This document shows, piece after piece, positions 23,770 through 33,204 of a stretch of 64,000 nt of DNA. The stretch is taken from assembly GCA_040081715.1 (NCBI GenBank), contig JBEBFY010000007.1:128138-192137 (forward strand), read 5' to 3'. The position numbers and the translations under genes are program-made. Within the stretch, counting starts at the first letter, position 1, and every line of letters starts with the position of its first letter. Source of the stretch: CANKJK01 sp040081715. GTDB lineage: Bacteria; Acidobacteriota; Vicinamibacteria; Vicinamibacterales; UBA2999. The notes beneath the pieces are model-generated. The model ran no database searches and was not told where the DNA came from. It saw nothing but the letters and a program-made list of their open reading frames with translations.

Positions 23770-24114
23770 CTACCCCATTTCCACGACCGGGATAATCTCG
23801 ATCGTGCCGTCCACCAGCGTCAGGTGCGGACACGTCTTGGACAGGCTCTGGATGGCCTTCATGTTCTTGCCCTCCAGCACACAATAGCCGCCCACGTAGC
23901 TGGCTGCGTTGCCGCAGCGCTTGGCCTTAATCGTCTTTGCCTTCCCGATGATCTGGGTGGCCGCTGAGCTCTGGACCGGAGCGCCGCCCTTCAGGGCACC
24001 CAATACGGCCAGTTTCTGGATGTACTGGCCCCACTTGTCCATCAGGGCCTTGTTCTGGGCAGGCGAAAGCTTGCTGGCGTCTCCGCCGCGATACAGCACG
24101 AGAAAAGTGGGCAT
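23770..24114 (-). CDS. YCII-related small protein
   Basis: 114 residues from the ATG at 24114. The start MPTFLVLYRGG, the helix with KLSPAQNKALMDKWGQYIQKL and the end SLSKTCPHLTLVDGTIEIIPVVEM match the YCII/YciI-like ferredoxin-fold family. These are small dimeric proteins, some with a His-Asp site for dechlorination-type chemistry; the function of most is unknown. The 5-prime region overlaps nothing, but a degraded gene begins on the other strand about 130 bp away. Confidence 0.7.
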   Translation of the reverse strand: MPTFLVLYRGGDASKLSPAQNKALMDKWGQYIQKLAVLGALKGGAPVQSSAATQIIGKAKTIKAKRCGNAASYVGGYCVLEGKNMKAIQSLSKTCPHLTLVDGTIEIIPVVEMG

Positions 24115-24244
24115 TGTCGATTGATCCTCATCAAGAACGCATGAACGCAACTCGGGCGCGCGGCCCGTCTGGAAGTGTATCGCGGCGCTTGTCTCAGGCT
24201 GCGCGTCGTGGCCTTCCCGACCAGCGGGCCGTCGCCCACAACGC

Positions 24245-25383
24245 GAGCTCGACCGCGCGCTCGAGCGCACTCTGGCGCCGCCCCCCATCGCCACGGCCCC
24301 CGGCTTCGGCCGATACGCGGGACAGATCATCACCATCGCCACGCCCACCGTCCTCCGGGTGGGCGTCAATCAGCCGCACGTCATTCAGGCGGTGGATCCG
24401 CGAGGCATTGTGGACGCGCTGACCATCTGTACGCTGCCAACCCACGGCACCAGCCGCAACGGTCTGCCCGGCGGCGGCAGCGAGGCGCGATTCGGGCCGG
24501 AGGGCAGCGGCTTCGCGAATCGGTTCTTCTCAGTCACGATCTTCAACGACACGATCTATCAGACAACCGCCAGCGGGGCATGCACGCCGTTTGTGACGTT
24601 TCCAAACGGGAGCCCCTGGACGCTGGCGTTCACGGCGGACGGATCGAGGATGCTCGTGAACGTGCGCGCGGGCGGCCAGGGGGGCGCCGGCGGCCCGAAC
24701 GCGAGATCGCAGATCCTGGCTGTGGCCCCCGACGGGACCATCGACCCGAATCCGGTGTACGTCCATCCCGATGCGTTCATGTTCGACATCGCGGTCGCGC
24801 CTCAGGACTTCGGTGCATACGCCGGGCAGATCTTCTTCACGCACCGCGGTCCGAGCGACTCGCGGGGACCGTACGCGCGCCGGCCGCATCATCCCTCCGG
24901 TGCGCGCCATGAATCGCTGGATCGACTTGGTCGAACATCCGACCGCCGGCGCCGCGTTCGCGAACGTCCCCCCGTCCGAGACCCGTCGCTGGATCTCTAC
25001 GTGGTCGTTGTGGCTGAGTCGCCTTCCATGGTCTGCGCATCGACGCTGCATCTGGCCTCCCTCCGAACCGTGGCTCGGATGATCGCCGGAATGTTGCGTC
25101 GTTCACATGAGACCGCCCGCCCTATGGTGGACAGACGTTCCTGACCGACTGGCAGCGCGATGCTGCGCCCGGTCTCGATGGGACACCGAATACAGAGGGC
25201 GCGGTGTTCCGCGTAGGTCCGGACGGACAGAAGCACCTGGTTGCGTCCGGGTTCTATCGGCCATCCGGCCTGGCATTCATCCGGGGCGAACTGTGGGTCA
25301 CCGATATCAACGGGCCGTTCATGCCCGGCATGAGCGGCATGAAGCTGCCGGACGGCGCGCTGATTCGGATTCGCCGCCGTTAA
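24245..25383 (+). pseudogene. Beta-propeller (NHL/SMP-30-like) gene broken by an IS30-like fragment
   Basis: In frame from about 24245, the product reads GFGRYAGQIITI and later DFGAYAGQIFFT, repeating strands of a propeller. Coherence is lost near 24860. The same family resumes in another frame from about 25110 (YGGQTFLTDWQ, then VASGFYRPSGLAF and ELWVTDING) to the TAA at 25381-25383. About 250 bp of foreign sequence lies between, including a transposase piece on the minus strand. No start codon is obvious at the 5-prime end, so it may be truncated there too. The intact protein would probably have been a secreted sugar- or lactone-related propeller; family call is tentative. Confidence 0.65.
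24855..25021 (-). mobile_element. IS30-family transposase N-terminal fragment
   Basis: On the minus strand the reading VEIQRRVSDGGTFANAA, then VGCSTKSIQRFMARTGG, is the helix-turn-helix that opens many IS30-family transposases. A second RSPRVA-like piece follows before similarity ends. The catalytic DDE domain is absent, and I find no terminal repeats at the edges. It is therefore a short, dead remnant inside the broken propeller gene. Ends are approximate. Confidence 0.55.
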
Positions 25384-25396
25384 GGACCGGACGGCC

Positions 25397-25415
25397 GCCG
25401 AAGGTGCCCTTCGGC
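25397..25415. terminator. Hairpin between pseudogene and PQQ dehydrogenase gene
   Basis: 8-bp arms GCCGAAGG and CCTTCGGC with a TGC triloop, between convergent coding ends. No U-tract. Confidence 0.5.
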
Positions 25416-25425
25416 TCGGGAAATT

Positions 25426-27102
25426 TCAGCGTGGGAGCGCGAAGACGGTGATGGTGTTCCCGGCGCGGGGACGCGGAACATCGGGGATCAGCCTCTCGAG
25501 ACGCCCAGGTTCGAGCATGGATCCGCCGGTGCCCGCGGGCATGGCGATGTACTGACGGCCCCGCACACCGTAGCTGATCGGGAATCCCTGGACCGACGTC
25601 GGCGCCCGCACCTGCCAGAGCACCTGGCCGGTCTTTGCGTCGAATGCAAAGAAGTGCCGGTCGTAGGTGCCGGCAAAGACGAGCCCGCCGGCCGTGGCCA
25701 GCGCCGCGGTCGAAAATGGCGCACGCGTGCGATGCTGCCAGAGCACCTTCCCGGATGCGTCAATCGCCATCAATCCCCCAAGCGTCTCCTCGCTGCGTGG
25801 CGGCAGATACCACTGCATGGGACCCATGCCGAGTCCTCCGCCGCCGGGGCGCTTCTCCACGTCGGTGAAGGTCTGCGTCGCACACGCCGTCATGAATGGA
25901 ACGTAGAAGGTGCGCGTCTGGATCGAGTACGCCATCGAGGGCCAGTTCCTCACGCCTCCGGACCCTGGGCAGAGATCCATAGGCTGGCCAGGCTTCGGAA
26001 GCTTCTCCTCGCGGTACCGCACGGCGCCGGTTGCGGGGTCGACCATGACGAGGTTCTGAAACCCAAGGTCCGAGGCGTGAAGGATCCGTCCAGTCCGGCG
26101 ATCGATTTCCCAGAGGATGCCCATCTTGCCCATCTTGAACAGCGAGGCCCGCCCGCCTGCATCCACCAGCACGCTCTCGAAGACTTCGTCGAGGTCGTGC
26201 GTCTCGCCAGGGAGCGTCTGTCGATGCCACACGATCCGGCCCGTGTCTGGATTGAGCGCCAGCGTCGTGTTCGAGTAGAGCGCATCGCCGTCTGTACCGC
26301 GCGCGAAGCGCGTCCACGGCTTGGCCTGCGCGGTGGACCAGTAGACGAGATTGAGGTCCGGATCGTAGCTGCCGCTGATCCACATCTCGGTGCCTGATCG
26401 ATAGAGGGGATCGACGTTGCCCCACGTCGCATTGCCAGCATCGGCCGCGCCAGCGATCGTCGGGGTGCGCCAGCGTTCCTTGCCCGTCGCCGCGTCGAAT
26501 CCGACGATGGCGCACTTCTCCTCGATGAAGCGTCCGCAGCTCGAGAGCCCCACGACGATCGTGCCGTGCGCCGCCACCGGACCTGCCGCCAGCCGGAACC
26601 CTTTGTCGCGATCCGCTGCCGCCGCGCGCCACACTTCCTTCCCGGTTCGCGCATCCACGGCGATGACGTCTGCGCCCCAGCTCATGAAGACCTTGTCGGC
26701 GTAGAGCGCGAGACCGCGCGCGACTCCTGTGGATCGTGGCGTGTCCGCCGCCGCGGCGCGATATTCCCACAGCAGATCCCCCGTCCCGGCGTCGAGCGCT
26801 TGCAGGATTCCGCCAGGGTTGGGCAGGTACATGACACCGTCGTAGACGAGCGGCGTTGCCTGCTGCGTTCCCGGCTCCATGGTCCAGGCCCAGACGGGCT
26901 GGAGCTGGGCGACGTTGGCACGGGTGATCTGGGTGAGGGGGCTGTAGCCGTCGCTGCGGCTCGTGCCGCGCCATGCGATCCAGTCGTTGGGGCTCGGGGA
27001 TTTCAGGGTGGCGTCGGTGACCGGACGAAACGGGCGCGGTTCTGACGAGGCGAGCACTCCCGCGAGCGCGACTGCCGCGGGAATCAGCGCCGCCCGCATC
27101 AT
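25426..27102 (-). CDS. PQQ-dependent dehydrogenase, periplasmic, no heme domain
   Basis: 558 residues with a signal peptide (about 1-20). The quinoprotein beta-propeller repeats are easy to follow: WEYRAAAAD..., ALDAGTGDLLW, VDARTGKEVWR, FDAATGKERWR, AIDASGKVLW and FDAKTGQVLWQ. This is the propeller of PQQ alcohol/glucose-type dehydrogenases. I see no C-terminal cytochrome domain and no vicinal Cys-Cys. Electrons must go to a separate carrier, possibly the monoheme protein encoded divergently at 29536. It follows the DUF6351 gene by 12 nt and is co-transcribed with it. Substrate unknown. Confidence 0.85.
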   Translation of the reverse strand: MMRAALIPAAVALAGVLASSEPRPFRPVTDATLKSPSPNDWIAWRGTSRSDGYSPLTQITRANVAQLQPVWAWTMEPGTQQATPLVYDGVMYLPNPGGILQALDAGTGDLLWEYRAAAADTPRSTGVARGLALYADKVFMSWGADVIAVDARTGKEVWRAAAADRDKGFRLAAGPVAAHGTIVVGLSSCGRFIEEKCAIVGFDAATGKERWRTPTIAGAADAGNATWGNVDPLYRSGTEMWISGSYDPDLNLVYWSTAQAKPWTRFARGTDGDALYSNTTLALNPDTGRIVWHRQTLPGETHDLDEVFESVLVDAGGRASLFKMGKMGILWEIDRRTGRILHASDLGFQNLVMVDPATGAVRYREEKLPKPGQPMDLCPGSGGVRNWPSMAYSIQTRTFYVPFMTACATQTFTDVEKRPGGGGLGMGPMQWYLPPRSEETLGGLMAIDASGKVLWQHRTRAPFSTAALATAGGLVFAGTYDRHFFAFDAKTGQVLWQVRAPTSVQGFPISYGVRGRQYIAMPAGTGGSMLEPGRLERLIPDVPRPRAGNTITVFALPR

Positions 27103-27114
27103 GAGCGAGCCACC

Positions 27115-29400
27115 TTACGGCTTCGTGACATCGAAGATCAGGTTGTCTGGTGACGGCCCAAAGGATGCCCAGGGCACGACGCGGGCCTGGCCGACGCCAG
27201 GCTGGTTCCAATCGCACACACCCGCCGGAAAGATGGCGCTGAGCCGCGCCCGCTCAGCATCGCTGAAGCTGACCGTGTAGTCGCTCGGGCTGACTGGCTT
27301 GAGCTGACACTTCAGGGTGTCGGCCGCGAGCGGGCCACCTGCGACCTTGCGTGGATTCGATGACGCGGGCCACAGGGTGTTGCAGCCGCTGCCGGACGTC
27401 CCGAAGACCTGGGCTTCCGGAATCAGCGTGAAGGCCTCGTCCTTCGCATAACACCCGTCGATGGCCGCCGCTGGCTTATTGCGCAGCACCTTGTCCCTCT
27501 CCGTGCCAGGCCCCATGTCGTTCTTCAGCGCGGTCATCCACTGCTCAAAAACACCCCAGGGCCGGCTGGGAGGAACGATAGGGTCCGTGGAACGGCGGCC
27601 CTGTCCGCGCCAGAACACGAAGTTCGACGCGTCTCCATTGGCCTTGACCAGGCGCTCACGCGTCGCGAAGTGGTACCACTGGAGGTGGTAGTCCGCGGTG
27701 TCGTCTGAATAGTTGCCGTAGTCGAAGATGGGGATGGAGGCCAGGCCGCCGCCTCCGCCCAGGTGGATGCCACTTTGATACGCGCGCCGGATGGCTGCCT
27801 CGTCCGCCTGGGTGCGAGTGGCCACGTAGTTGGCGTCCTGGTCGTAGCCGCCGATCTTCTCGTTCAGATCCAGGAACTGCTTCACGCTGATGGTGCCGGC
27901 GTTCAGGACCTCCAGACCATACTGGACACCGGTGTTGTCATATGGGCGATGTGCGAAGCCCGTGACGGGATCGCGCCCATAGACATTGACGTTGAGGTCG
28001 AAGATGGTCGGCCGCGCGGCCGTGCGGTTGGTGACTGGGTGGTAACGCCGGTCAACCGGCACCGGCTCGGCCACGCGGTTGCTGACCGCCTTCCAGGAGC
28101 CCGGGATGTAGCCCGGATTGTCGGCACGTCCGTTGATGGGGTCGGTTCGCCCGGACTGGTTGGCACTGCCGACCAGTGCCGTCGGAGTGATGTACCCACC
28201 GAGCGCCTGCTGCTGGGCCCTCGTGAAGGCGGTTGGACGAGTCCGGAAATAGTGCGTCAGGAGCCTGGCATCCAGACCGGACAGCCCGATCGACAGCGCG
28301 TCGGGAAACACGGACGAGATGAGGATCCCATCGAACAGTCCCGGAAACGCGTCGGCGATCTGCAGGCTCGAATAGGCCCCGCCAGACGAACCCGCACTCG
28401 CTGTGAAGAGTGGCGTGCCATAACCCTCGATGAACCGTTCCTTGGTCATGGCCGTGCCTTCACCGGCCAGGATCGGATTACAGCTCACCGAAGGATGACT
28501 CAGTGTGTTGCTCGCAAGCGCATAGCCCTCTTTGAGCCGCCCATCGTTCAGCACGTTGAACGCCAGGCCGAGGTCTCCCGACCGCGGTCTGAGCACGCCA
28601 TCCAGTGACCCGGTGGTGGTGCCCTGGTGGTACCAGCCGCCGGTGCAGCCGAAGCCATGCAGCCAGATCAGGCGTCTGTTCCAGCCCTTGGGTCGAGCGA
28701 CGGGCGACGGTGTCGGCTCGGAGGTGGGGTCGTGCAGGATGGCAATGTGGTAGACGCCGCGGTCAATCGTTCCAGTCTCGAGGCGCACGACATACGGTAC
28801 GGTCGCTCCGGTCAGGATCGCGGTGGTTGCCACATCGCCCGGAAGCGTCGTGACGCCGGGCATCGGCTTGAACGTGCCATCGGCCGACGACTTGTACACG
28901 TACTGGACGTTGGTCGGTGCCGAGCAGTTCGCATCGAGCGCGGGACCCAACGTCGTACCGTCCGGCAGGAAGTACTGGTCCGTCTGGCAGATGTACGGTG
29001 TGATATGCGGTCCCGACAGCATCGGCCCGCTCCTGGGGTAGTTCGTCAGCTCAAGGCGGGCGACCTCCCCCCCGATGCTCGCGGTCATGGTGTTGCTTCC
29101 GGCACGAAGGCCGGTGACCAGACCTCTGTGTTGTGAAGGGTTCTGCGGGTCAGGCTGGAAGCTCCCAGTGACCTCTGCGCCATTCAGCGTCACCACCAGA
29201 TCAGTCGCAGCCCGGCCGGACGGAACAGCGACCGACACGAGGGTGTCTCCACCAGAGACGAGATTCGGATGTGATGACAGCAATGCAAGGTTCGGCGCAG
29301 GGGCGTTATCGCTGCAGCCTGCCAGTGTCACGCACATGGTCGTCAGGCCCAGGGTCGCGGCGGCAGCGATGGTTGCCATGCGGCTTCGGATCAGCGTCAT
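27115..29400 (-). CDS. DUF6351-like lipoprotein, putative alpha/beta hydrolase
   Basis: 761 residues from the ATG at 29400 (GGAG 6 nt upstream). A clean lipobox LAGC gives lipidated Cys29. After an Ig-like N-terminal part (about 35-115), the core has RLIWLHGFGCTGGWYHQG and SAGSSGGAYSSLQIAD, a nucleophile-elbow-like G-x-S-x-G near the middle. The overall layout resembles large tannase/feruloyl-esterase-like lipoproteins of DUF6351. It is the first gene of a two-gene unit with the PQQ dehydrogenase. It may release an alcohol or aldehyde that the dehydrogenase oxidises; that is an inference. Confidence 0.75.
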   Translation of the reverse strand: MTLIRSRMATIAAAATLGLTTMCVTLAGCSDNAPAPNLALLSSHPNLVSGGDTLVSVAVPSGRAATDLVVTLNGAEVTGSFQPDPQNPSQHRGLVTGLRAGSNTMTASIGGEVARLELTNYPRSGPMLSGPHITPYICQTDQYFLPDGTTLGPALDANCSAPTNVQYVYKSSADGTFKPMPGVTTLPGDVATTAILTGATVPYVVRLETGTIDRGVYHIAILHDPTSEPTPSPVARPKGWNRRLIWLHGFGCTGGWYHQGTTTGSLDGVLRPRSGDLGLAFNVLNDGRLKEGYALASNTLSHPSVSCNPILAGEGTAMTKERFIEGYGTPLFTASAGSSGGAYSSLQIADAFPGLFDGILISSVFPDALSIGLSGLDARLLTHYFRTRPTAFTRAQQQALGGYITPTALVGSANQSGRTDPINGRADNPGYIPGSWKAVSNRVAEPVPVDRRYHPVTNRTAARPTIFDLNVNVYGRDPVTGFAHRPYDNTGVQYGLEVLNAGTISVKQFLDLNEKIGGYDQDANYVATRTQADEAAIRRAYQSGIHLGGGGGLASIPIFDYGNYSDDTADYHLQWYHFATRERLVKANGDASNFVFWRGQGRRSTDPIVPPSRPWGVFEQWMTALKNDMGPGTERDKVLRNKPAAAIDGCYAKDEAFTLIPEAQVFGTSGSGCNTLWPASSNPRKVAGGPLAADTLKCQLKPVSPSDYTVSFSDAERARLSAIFPAGVCDWNQPGVGQARVVPWASFGPSPDNLIFDVTKP

Positions 29401-29535
29401 GCCTGTCTCCGTGCGCCGGTGACAACCGGCGAGATGTTGTGAATGAACCACAGCCTACTGCGAGAGGGGCGAGATGGGCGCCGAATTTGCGGAGAGCAGG
29501 GAACGGGCGAATAATGGCCGCGGAGGATGCGGCAC

Positions 29536-31698
29536 ATGACGCGACGTGTTTCTGTCCTGCGCACCGGCATTGTCGCCGCGGCGGCGATGGCCGTCATCGG
29601 GTGGGTATCGGTTGGGGCACGGCAGCGAGGCACGCCGGTTCCGATCGACGCTGACGACATCGGCGGCGTGGTGACGGGGCCACGCGGGCCCGAGGCGGGG
29701 GTCTGGGTCATTGCGGAAACCCAGGATCTGCCGACGCGGTTCTCCCGCACCGTGGTCACCGACGATCGCGGGCGGTACCTCCTTCCCGACCTGCCGAGGG
29801 CCACGTATCGGGTGTGGGTGCGTGGTTACGGGCTGGTGGACTCGCCGCGTGTGCAGGCCGCGCCAGGCAAAGCGCTCGACCTGACGGCCGTTCCCGCACC
29901 GTCTCCGAAGGCTGCGGCGCTGATCTATCCCGCCGGGTACTGGTTCGCGCTGATGCGTCCGCCGGAGGTCACCGAGTTTCCCGGGACGGGCGCCAATGCC
30001 GTGCCCGCGCAGTTCAAGACGCAGGCCGAGTGGCTCCGCGTGGTCAAGTCCGGCAACTGCTGGTCGTGCCACCAGCTCGGCAGCAAGGGCACGCGGGAGG
30101 TGCCGACTGCGCTCGGCTCGTTCCCGTCCTCCACGGCCGCGTGGGAGCGGCGCATCCTCTCCGGGCAGGCCGGCGGACAGATGAGTCAGCTCTTCAACAT
30201 GCTGGGCCGGCCCCGGGCGCTGGCGATGTTTGCCGACTGGACGGATCGCATCGCCGCTGGAGAAGTCCCGCAGGCGCCGCCGCGTCCGCAGGGCGTGGAG
30301 CGCAACGTCGTGATCACGCAGTGGGACTGGGCCGACCCGCGCGCCTACCTCCATGATGAGGTGGCGACGGACCGCCGCAATCCTTCGATCAATGCGAACG
30401 GCTTGATCTATGGCTCGCTGGAACTGAGTGCGGACTACCTGCCGGTGCTGAACCCGACCGCGCACCAGGCCACGCGCGTGAAGCTCACCGTGCGGGACCC
30501 TGCGACGCCGCCCGCGATGGGCCCGCAGGTCGCCGCGCCGTCACCGTACTGGGATACCGACCCCATCTGGGACAGTAAGAACAACGTGCACAACCCGATG
30601 ATGGACGAGCGTGGGCGTGTGTGGCTGACCTCGGCCGTGCGTCCGGCGGCCAACCCCGCGTTCTGTCAGGAGGGGTCGTCGCACCCCTCCGCGAAGGCGT
30701 TCCCGATCAAGTCGGCAGGCCGGCACCTTGCGATGTGGGACCCGGCGGCGCGGAAGCTCACCCACATCAGCACCTGCTTCGGCACGCACCACCTGATGTT
30801 TGCCGAGGACGCCAACCAGACGCTCTGGACGAGTGGTGGCGGGCAGGTGGTCGGCTGGTTGAACCGCAAGATGTTTGACGAGACCGGCGACGAGGAACGG
30901 TCGCAGGGCTGGACGCCGATGGTGATGGACACCAACGGCAACGGGCGCCGCGACCCCTACGTGGAACCGAACGTGGCGGTCGATCCTGCGAAGGACACGC
31001 GCATCAACGGTGCCTTCTACGCCGTGGCGCCCGCGCCTGATGGGTCCGTGTGGGGCACGGTGCTCGGCTTCCCGGGAGGCGTGGTGCGGATGGTGCCGGG
31101 TGCGAATCCGTCGGAGACGGCGCTCTCCGAGTACTACGAGCTGCCGTACGGCAACGCGAAGGCCGCTGTGCAGGGCTATTCGCCCCGAGGCGGAGACATC
31201 GATCGCAATGGCGTCTACTGGGCGGCGCTCGCCAGCGGCCAGCTCGCCAGCTTCGACCGCCGGGTGTGCAAGGCACCGCTCAACGGGCCGGCAGCCACGG
31301 GGCAGCATTGCCCGGAGGGGTGGCGCTTCTACACCGAGCCGCTGCCGCAGTTTCCGGGCGTGAAGGATGCCGGCAGTGCCGAGGCCAGCTACTACACGTG
31401 GGTGGACTGGTTCGACGTCGGCGGCTTCGGGCGGAACACGCCGATCAACACCGGCAACGGGTCCGAAGGCCTGCTGGTGCTGAAGGAGGGCAAGTGGATT
31501 GTGCTGCGCGTGCCGTACCCGAACGGCTACTACACGAAGTGGCTCGATGGTCGCATTGACGATCCCTCGGCGGGCTGGAAGGGGCGCGGCCTATGGTCCA
31601 CCGTGAGCACCCGGACGCCCTTCCACGGAGAGGGCGGGCGAGGCGCCACGAGCCAGGTGGTGAAGTTCCAGATGCGGCCGAACCCGCTGGCGCGTTGA
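29536..31698 (+). CDS. Carboxypeptidase-regulatory-like monoheme secreted protein
   Basis: 720 residues; ATG at 29536 has GGAGG 9 nt upstream (an ATG at 29527 abuts it). A signal peptide runs to about residue 28. An Ig-like carboxypeptidase regulatory domain (about 42-120, with GRYLLPDLPRATYRVWVRGYG) is followed by one heme c motif CWSCH at 175-179. A large propeller-like region follows (NPMMDERGRVWLTS, DGSVWGTVLGFPGG, DRNGVYWAAL). The domain set matches proteins often found with PQQ enzymes in Acidobacteria. It is divergent from the DUF6351-PQQ unit, so it may be its electron partner. Confidence 0.8.
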   Translation: MTRRVSVLRTGIVAAAAMAVIGWVSVGARQRGTPVPIDADDIGGVVTGPRGPEAGVWVIAETQDLPTRFSRTVVTDDRGRYLLPDLPRATYRVWVRGYGLVDSPRVQAAPGKALDLTAVPAPSPKAAALIYPAGYWFALMRPPEVTEFPGTGANAVPAQFKTQAEWLRVVKSGNCWSCHQLGSKGTREVPTALGSFPSSTAAWERRILSGQAGGQMSQLFNMLGRPRALAMFADWTDRIAAGEVPQAPPRPQGVERNVVITQWDWADPRAYLHDEVATDRRNPSINANGLIYGSLELSADYLPVLNPTAHQATRVKLTVRDPATPPAMGPQVAAPSPYWDTDPIWDSKNNVHNPMMDERGRVWLTSAVRPAANPAFCQEGSSHPSAKAFPIKSAGRHLAMWDPAARKLTHISTCFGTHHLMFAEDANQTLWTSGGGQVVGWLNRKMFDETGDEERSQGWTPMVMDTNGNGRRDPYVEPNVAVDPAKDTRINGAFYAVAPAPDGSVWGTVLGFPGGVVRMVPGANPSETALSEYYELPYGNAKAAVQGYSPRGGDIDRNGVYWAALASGQLASFDRRVCKAPLNGPAATGQHCPEGWRFYTEPLPQFPGVKDAGSAEASYYTWVDWFDVGGFGRNTPINTGNGSEGLLVLKEGKWIVLRVPYPNGYYTKWLDGRIDDPSAGWKGRGLWSTVSTRTPFHGEGGRGATSQVVKFQMRPNPLAR

Positions 31699-31711
31699 GT
31701 CCGGTTGTTCA

Positions 31712-33178
31712 ATGGCGTTGACTCCAGATGCCGCCTTCCTGGCGACCGATCCCGAGTACGCGTCGACCCGACGCCTCGACGAGCTGCGTGCCACCGACTT
31801 TGCGCGGCTGGACGCGGCGGGCACCGCGTACCTCGACTACACCGGCTCCGGGCTGTACGCGGCACGGCAGGTGACGGATCACGCCGCCTGGCTGGCCAGC
31901 GGTGTGTTCGGCAACCCGCACTCGGCAAACGCGCCGTCGTCCGCGGCCACTGCGCTTGTGGAGCGGGCCCGGCGCGATGTGCTGGAGTGGTTCGGCGCCC
32001 CAGCGGACGAGTACACGGCCATCTTCACGCCGAACGCGAGCGCGGCGCTCAAGCTGGTGGGTGAGGCGTATCCGTTCTCGCCGGATCGGCGGTTTCTCCT
32101 GGCCGCCGACAACCACAACTCGGTCAACGGCATCCGCCAGTTCGCGTCGGCGCGTGGCGCCGCTGTCGACTACGTGCCCCTGACGGTGCCCGATCTCCGG
32201 CTCGATCTCCCGGCCCTTGAGGCGCTGTGGCATCAGGGCACGCCCCGTGCGCGCGGACTCTTCGCCTTCCCCGCGCAATCGAACTTCTCCGGCGTGAAGC
32301 ACCCGCTCGACCTGGTCCGGCGCGCACAGGACTTGGGATGGGACGTGTTGCTCGACGTCGCAGCCTTCGTGCCGACCAACCACCTGGATCTCACCGAGAC
32401 TCCCGCGGACTTCGTGTGCGTGTCCTTCTACAAGATGTTCGGCTATCCGACCGGTGTCGGGTGCCTGCTGGCGCGACGGGAGGCGCTGGCCCGGCTCGAG
32501 CGGCCGTGGTTCGCCGGCGGCACCGTGAACTTCGCTACTGTGCAGGGCCGTGCGCATCTCCTGGCCAGCGGGGAAGCCGGGTTCGAGGACGGCACGCTGA
32601 ACTACCTCTCCATCCCCGCGGTATCGGCTGGTTTCGCCCTGCTGCGCGAGGTCGGCATGGAGACGATCGCCACCCGCGTGCAAGCCCTCACCAGGTGGGT
32701 GCTGGAGCAGTTACTCGCGCTGAGGCACCGCAACGGCCGGCACATGGTGCGGGTGTACGGCCCTGCCTCGATGTTGATGCGCGGCGGCACCGTCACCTTC
32801 AACCTGTATGACCAGGACGGGCACCTCCTCGACTACCGCCGAGTCGAGGAACTGGCGACCGCCCAGGGGATTGCCCTGAGGACAGGCTGCTTCTGCAATC
32901 CCGGCGCGGGCGAGGCCGCCGAAGGACTGACGGCCGAGGATGTGGCCGCGGGCCTGGCCGAGGGCGCGATGACGCTACCGCGCTTCATGACAGTGATTCA
33001 GCACCGGGGCGGAAAGAGCGCTGGCGCGATCCGGGCGTCACTCGGAATCGTGAGCACTTTCCAGGACGTGCAGCGATTCGTCACGTTTGTCGCCGGCTTC
33101 CGCGACCAGTCGCGGCTCTCGATTGGCGACGTGGCCTTCGACGTGGATTCCTGCCGCGTGATTCGCGACGGCGCGTAG
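31712..33178 (+). CDS. Class V aminotransferase, MoCo-sulfurase/cysteine-desulfurase-like
   Basis: 488 residues, ATG 13 nt after the preceding stop. PLP lysine K241 sits in SFYKMFGYPTGVGCLL, and the RTGCFCNPGAGE loop supplies the Cys pair typical of the sulfurase half of eukaryotic molybdenum-cofactor sulfurases. The N-terminal SGVFGNPHSAN and NHNSVNGIR are also characteristic. It lacks the MOSC domain, so it is a sulfurase domain alone. It could activate a molybdenum enzyme or liberate sulfur. Its neighbour iscS is convergent and separate. Confidence 0.82.
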   Translation: MALTPDAAFLATDPEYASTRRLDELRATDFARLDAAGTAYLDYTGSGLYAARQVTDHAAWLASGVFGNPHSANAPSSAATALVERARRDVLEWFGAPADEYTAIFTPNASAALKLVGEAYPFSPDRRFLLAADNHNSVNGIRQFASARGAAVDYVPLTVPDLRLDLPALEALWHQGTPRARGLFAFPAQSNFSGVKHPLDLVRRAQDLGWDVLLDVAAFVPTNHLDLTETPADFVCVSFYKMFGYPTGVGCLLARREALARLERPWFAGGTVNFATVQGRAHLLASGEAGFEDGTLNYLSIPAVSAGFALLREVGMETIATRVQALTRWVLEQLLALRHRNGRHMVRVYGPASMLMRGGTVTFNLYDQDGHLLDYRRVEELATAQGIALRTGCFCNPGAGEAAEGLTAEDVAAGLAEGAMTLPRFMTVIQHRGGKSAGAIRASLGIVSTFQDVQRFVTFVAGFRDQSRLSIGDVAFDVDSCRVIRDGA

Positions 33179-33204
33179 TTGCGCAGGAGCGGGGCCGGCC
33201 GAGA

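Noticed and set aside
24530..25051. Complete gene on the minus strand over the propeller pseudogene
   Set aside because: Only its first 50 or so residues match a transposase HTH; the rest is antisense to the propeller sequence.
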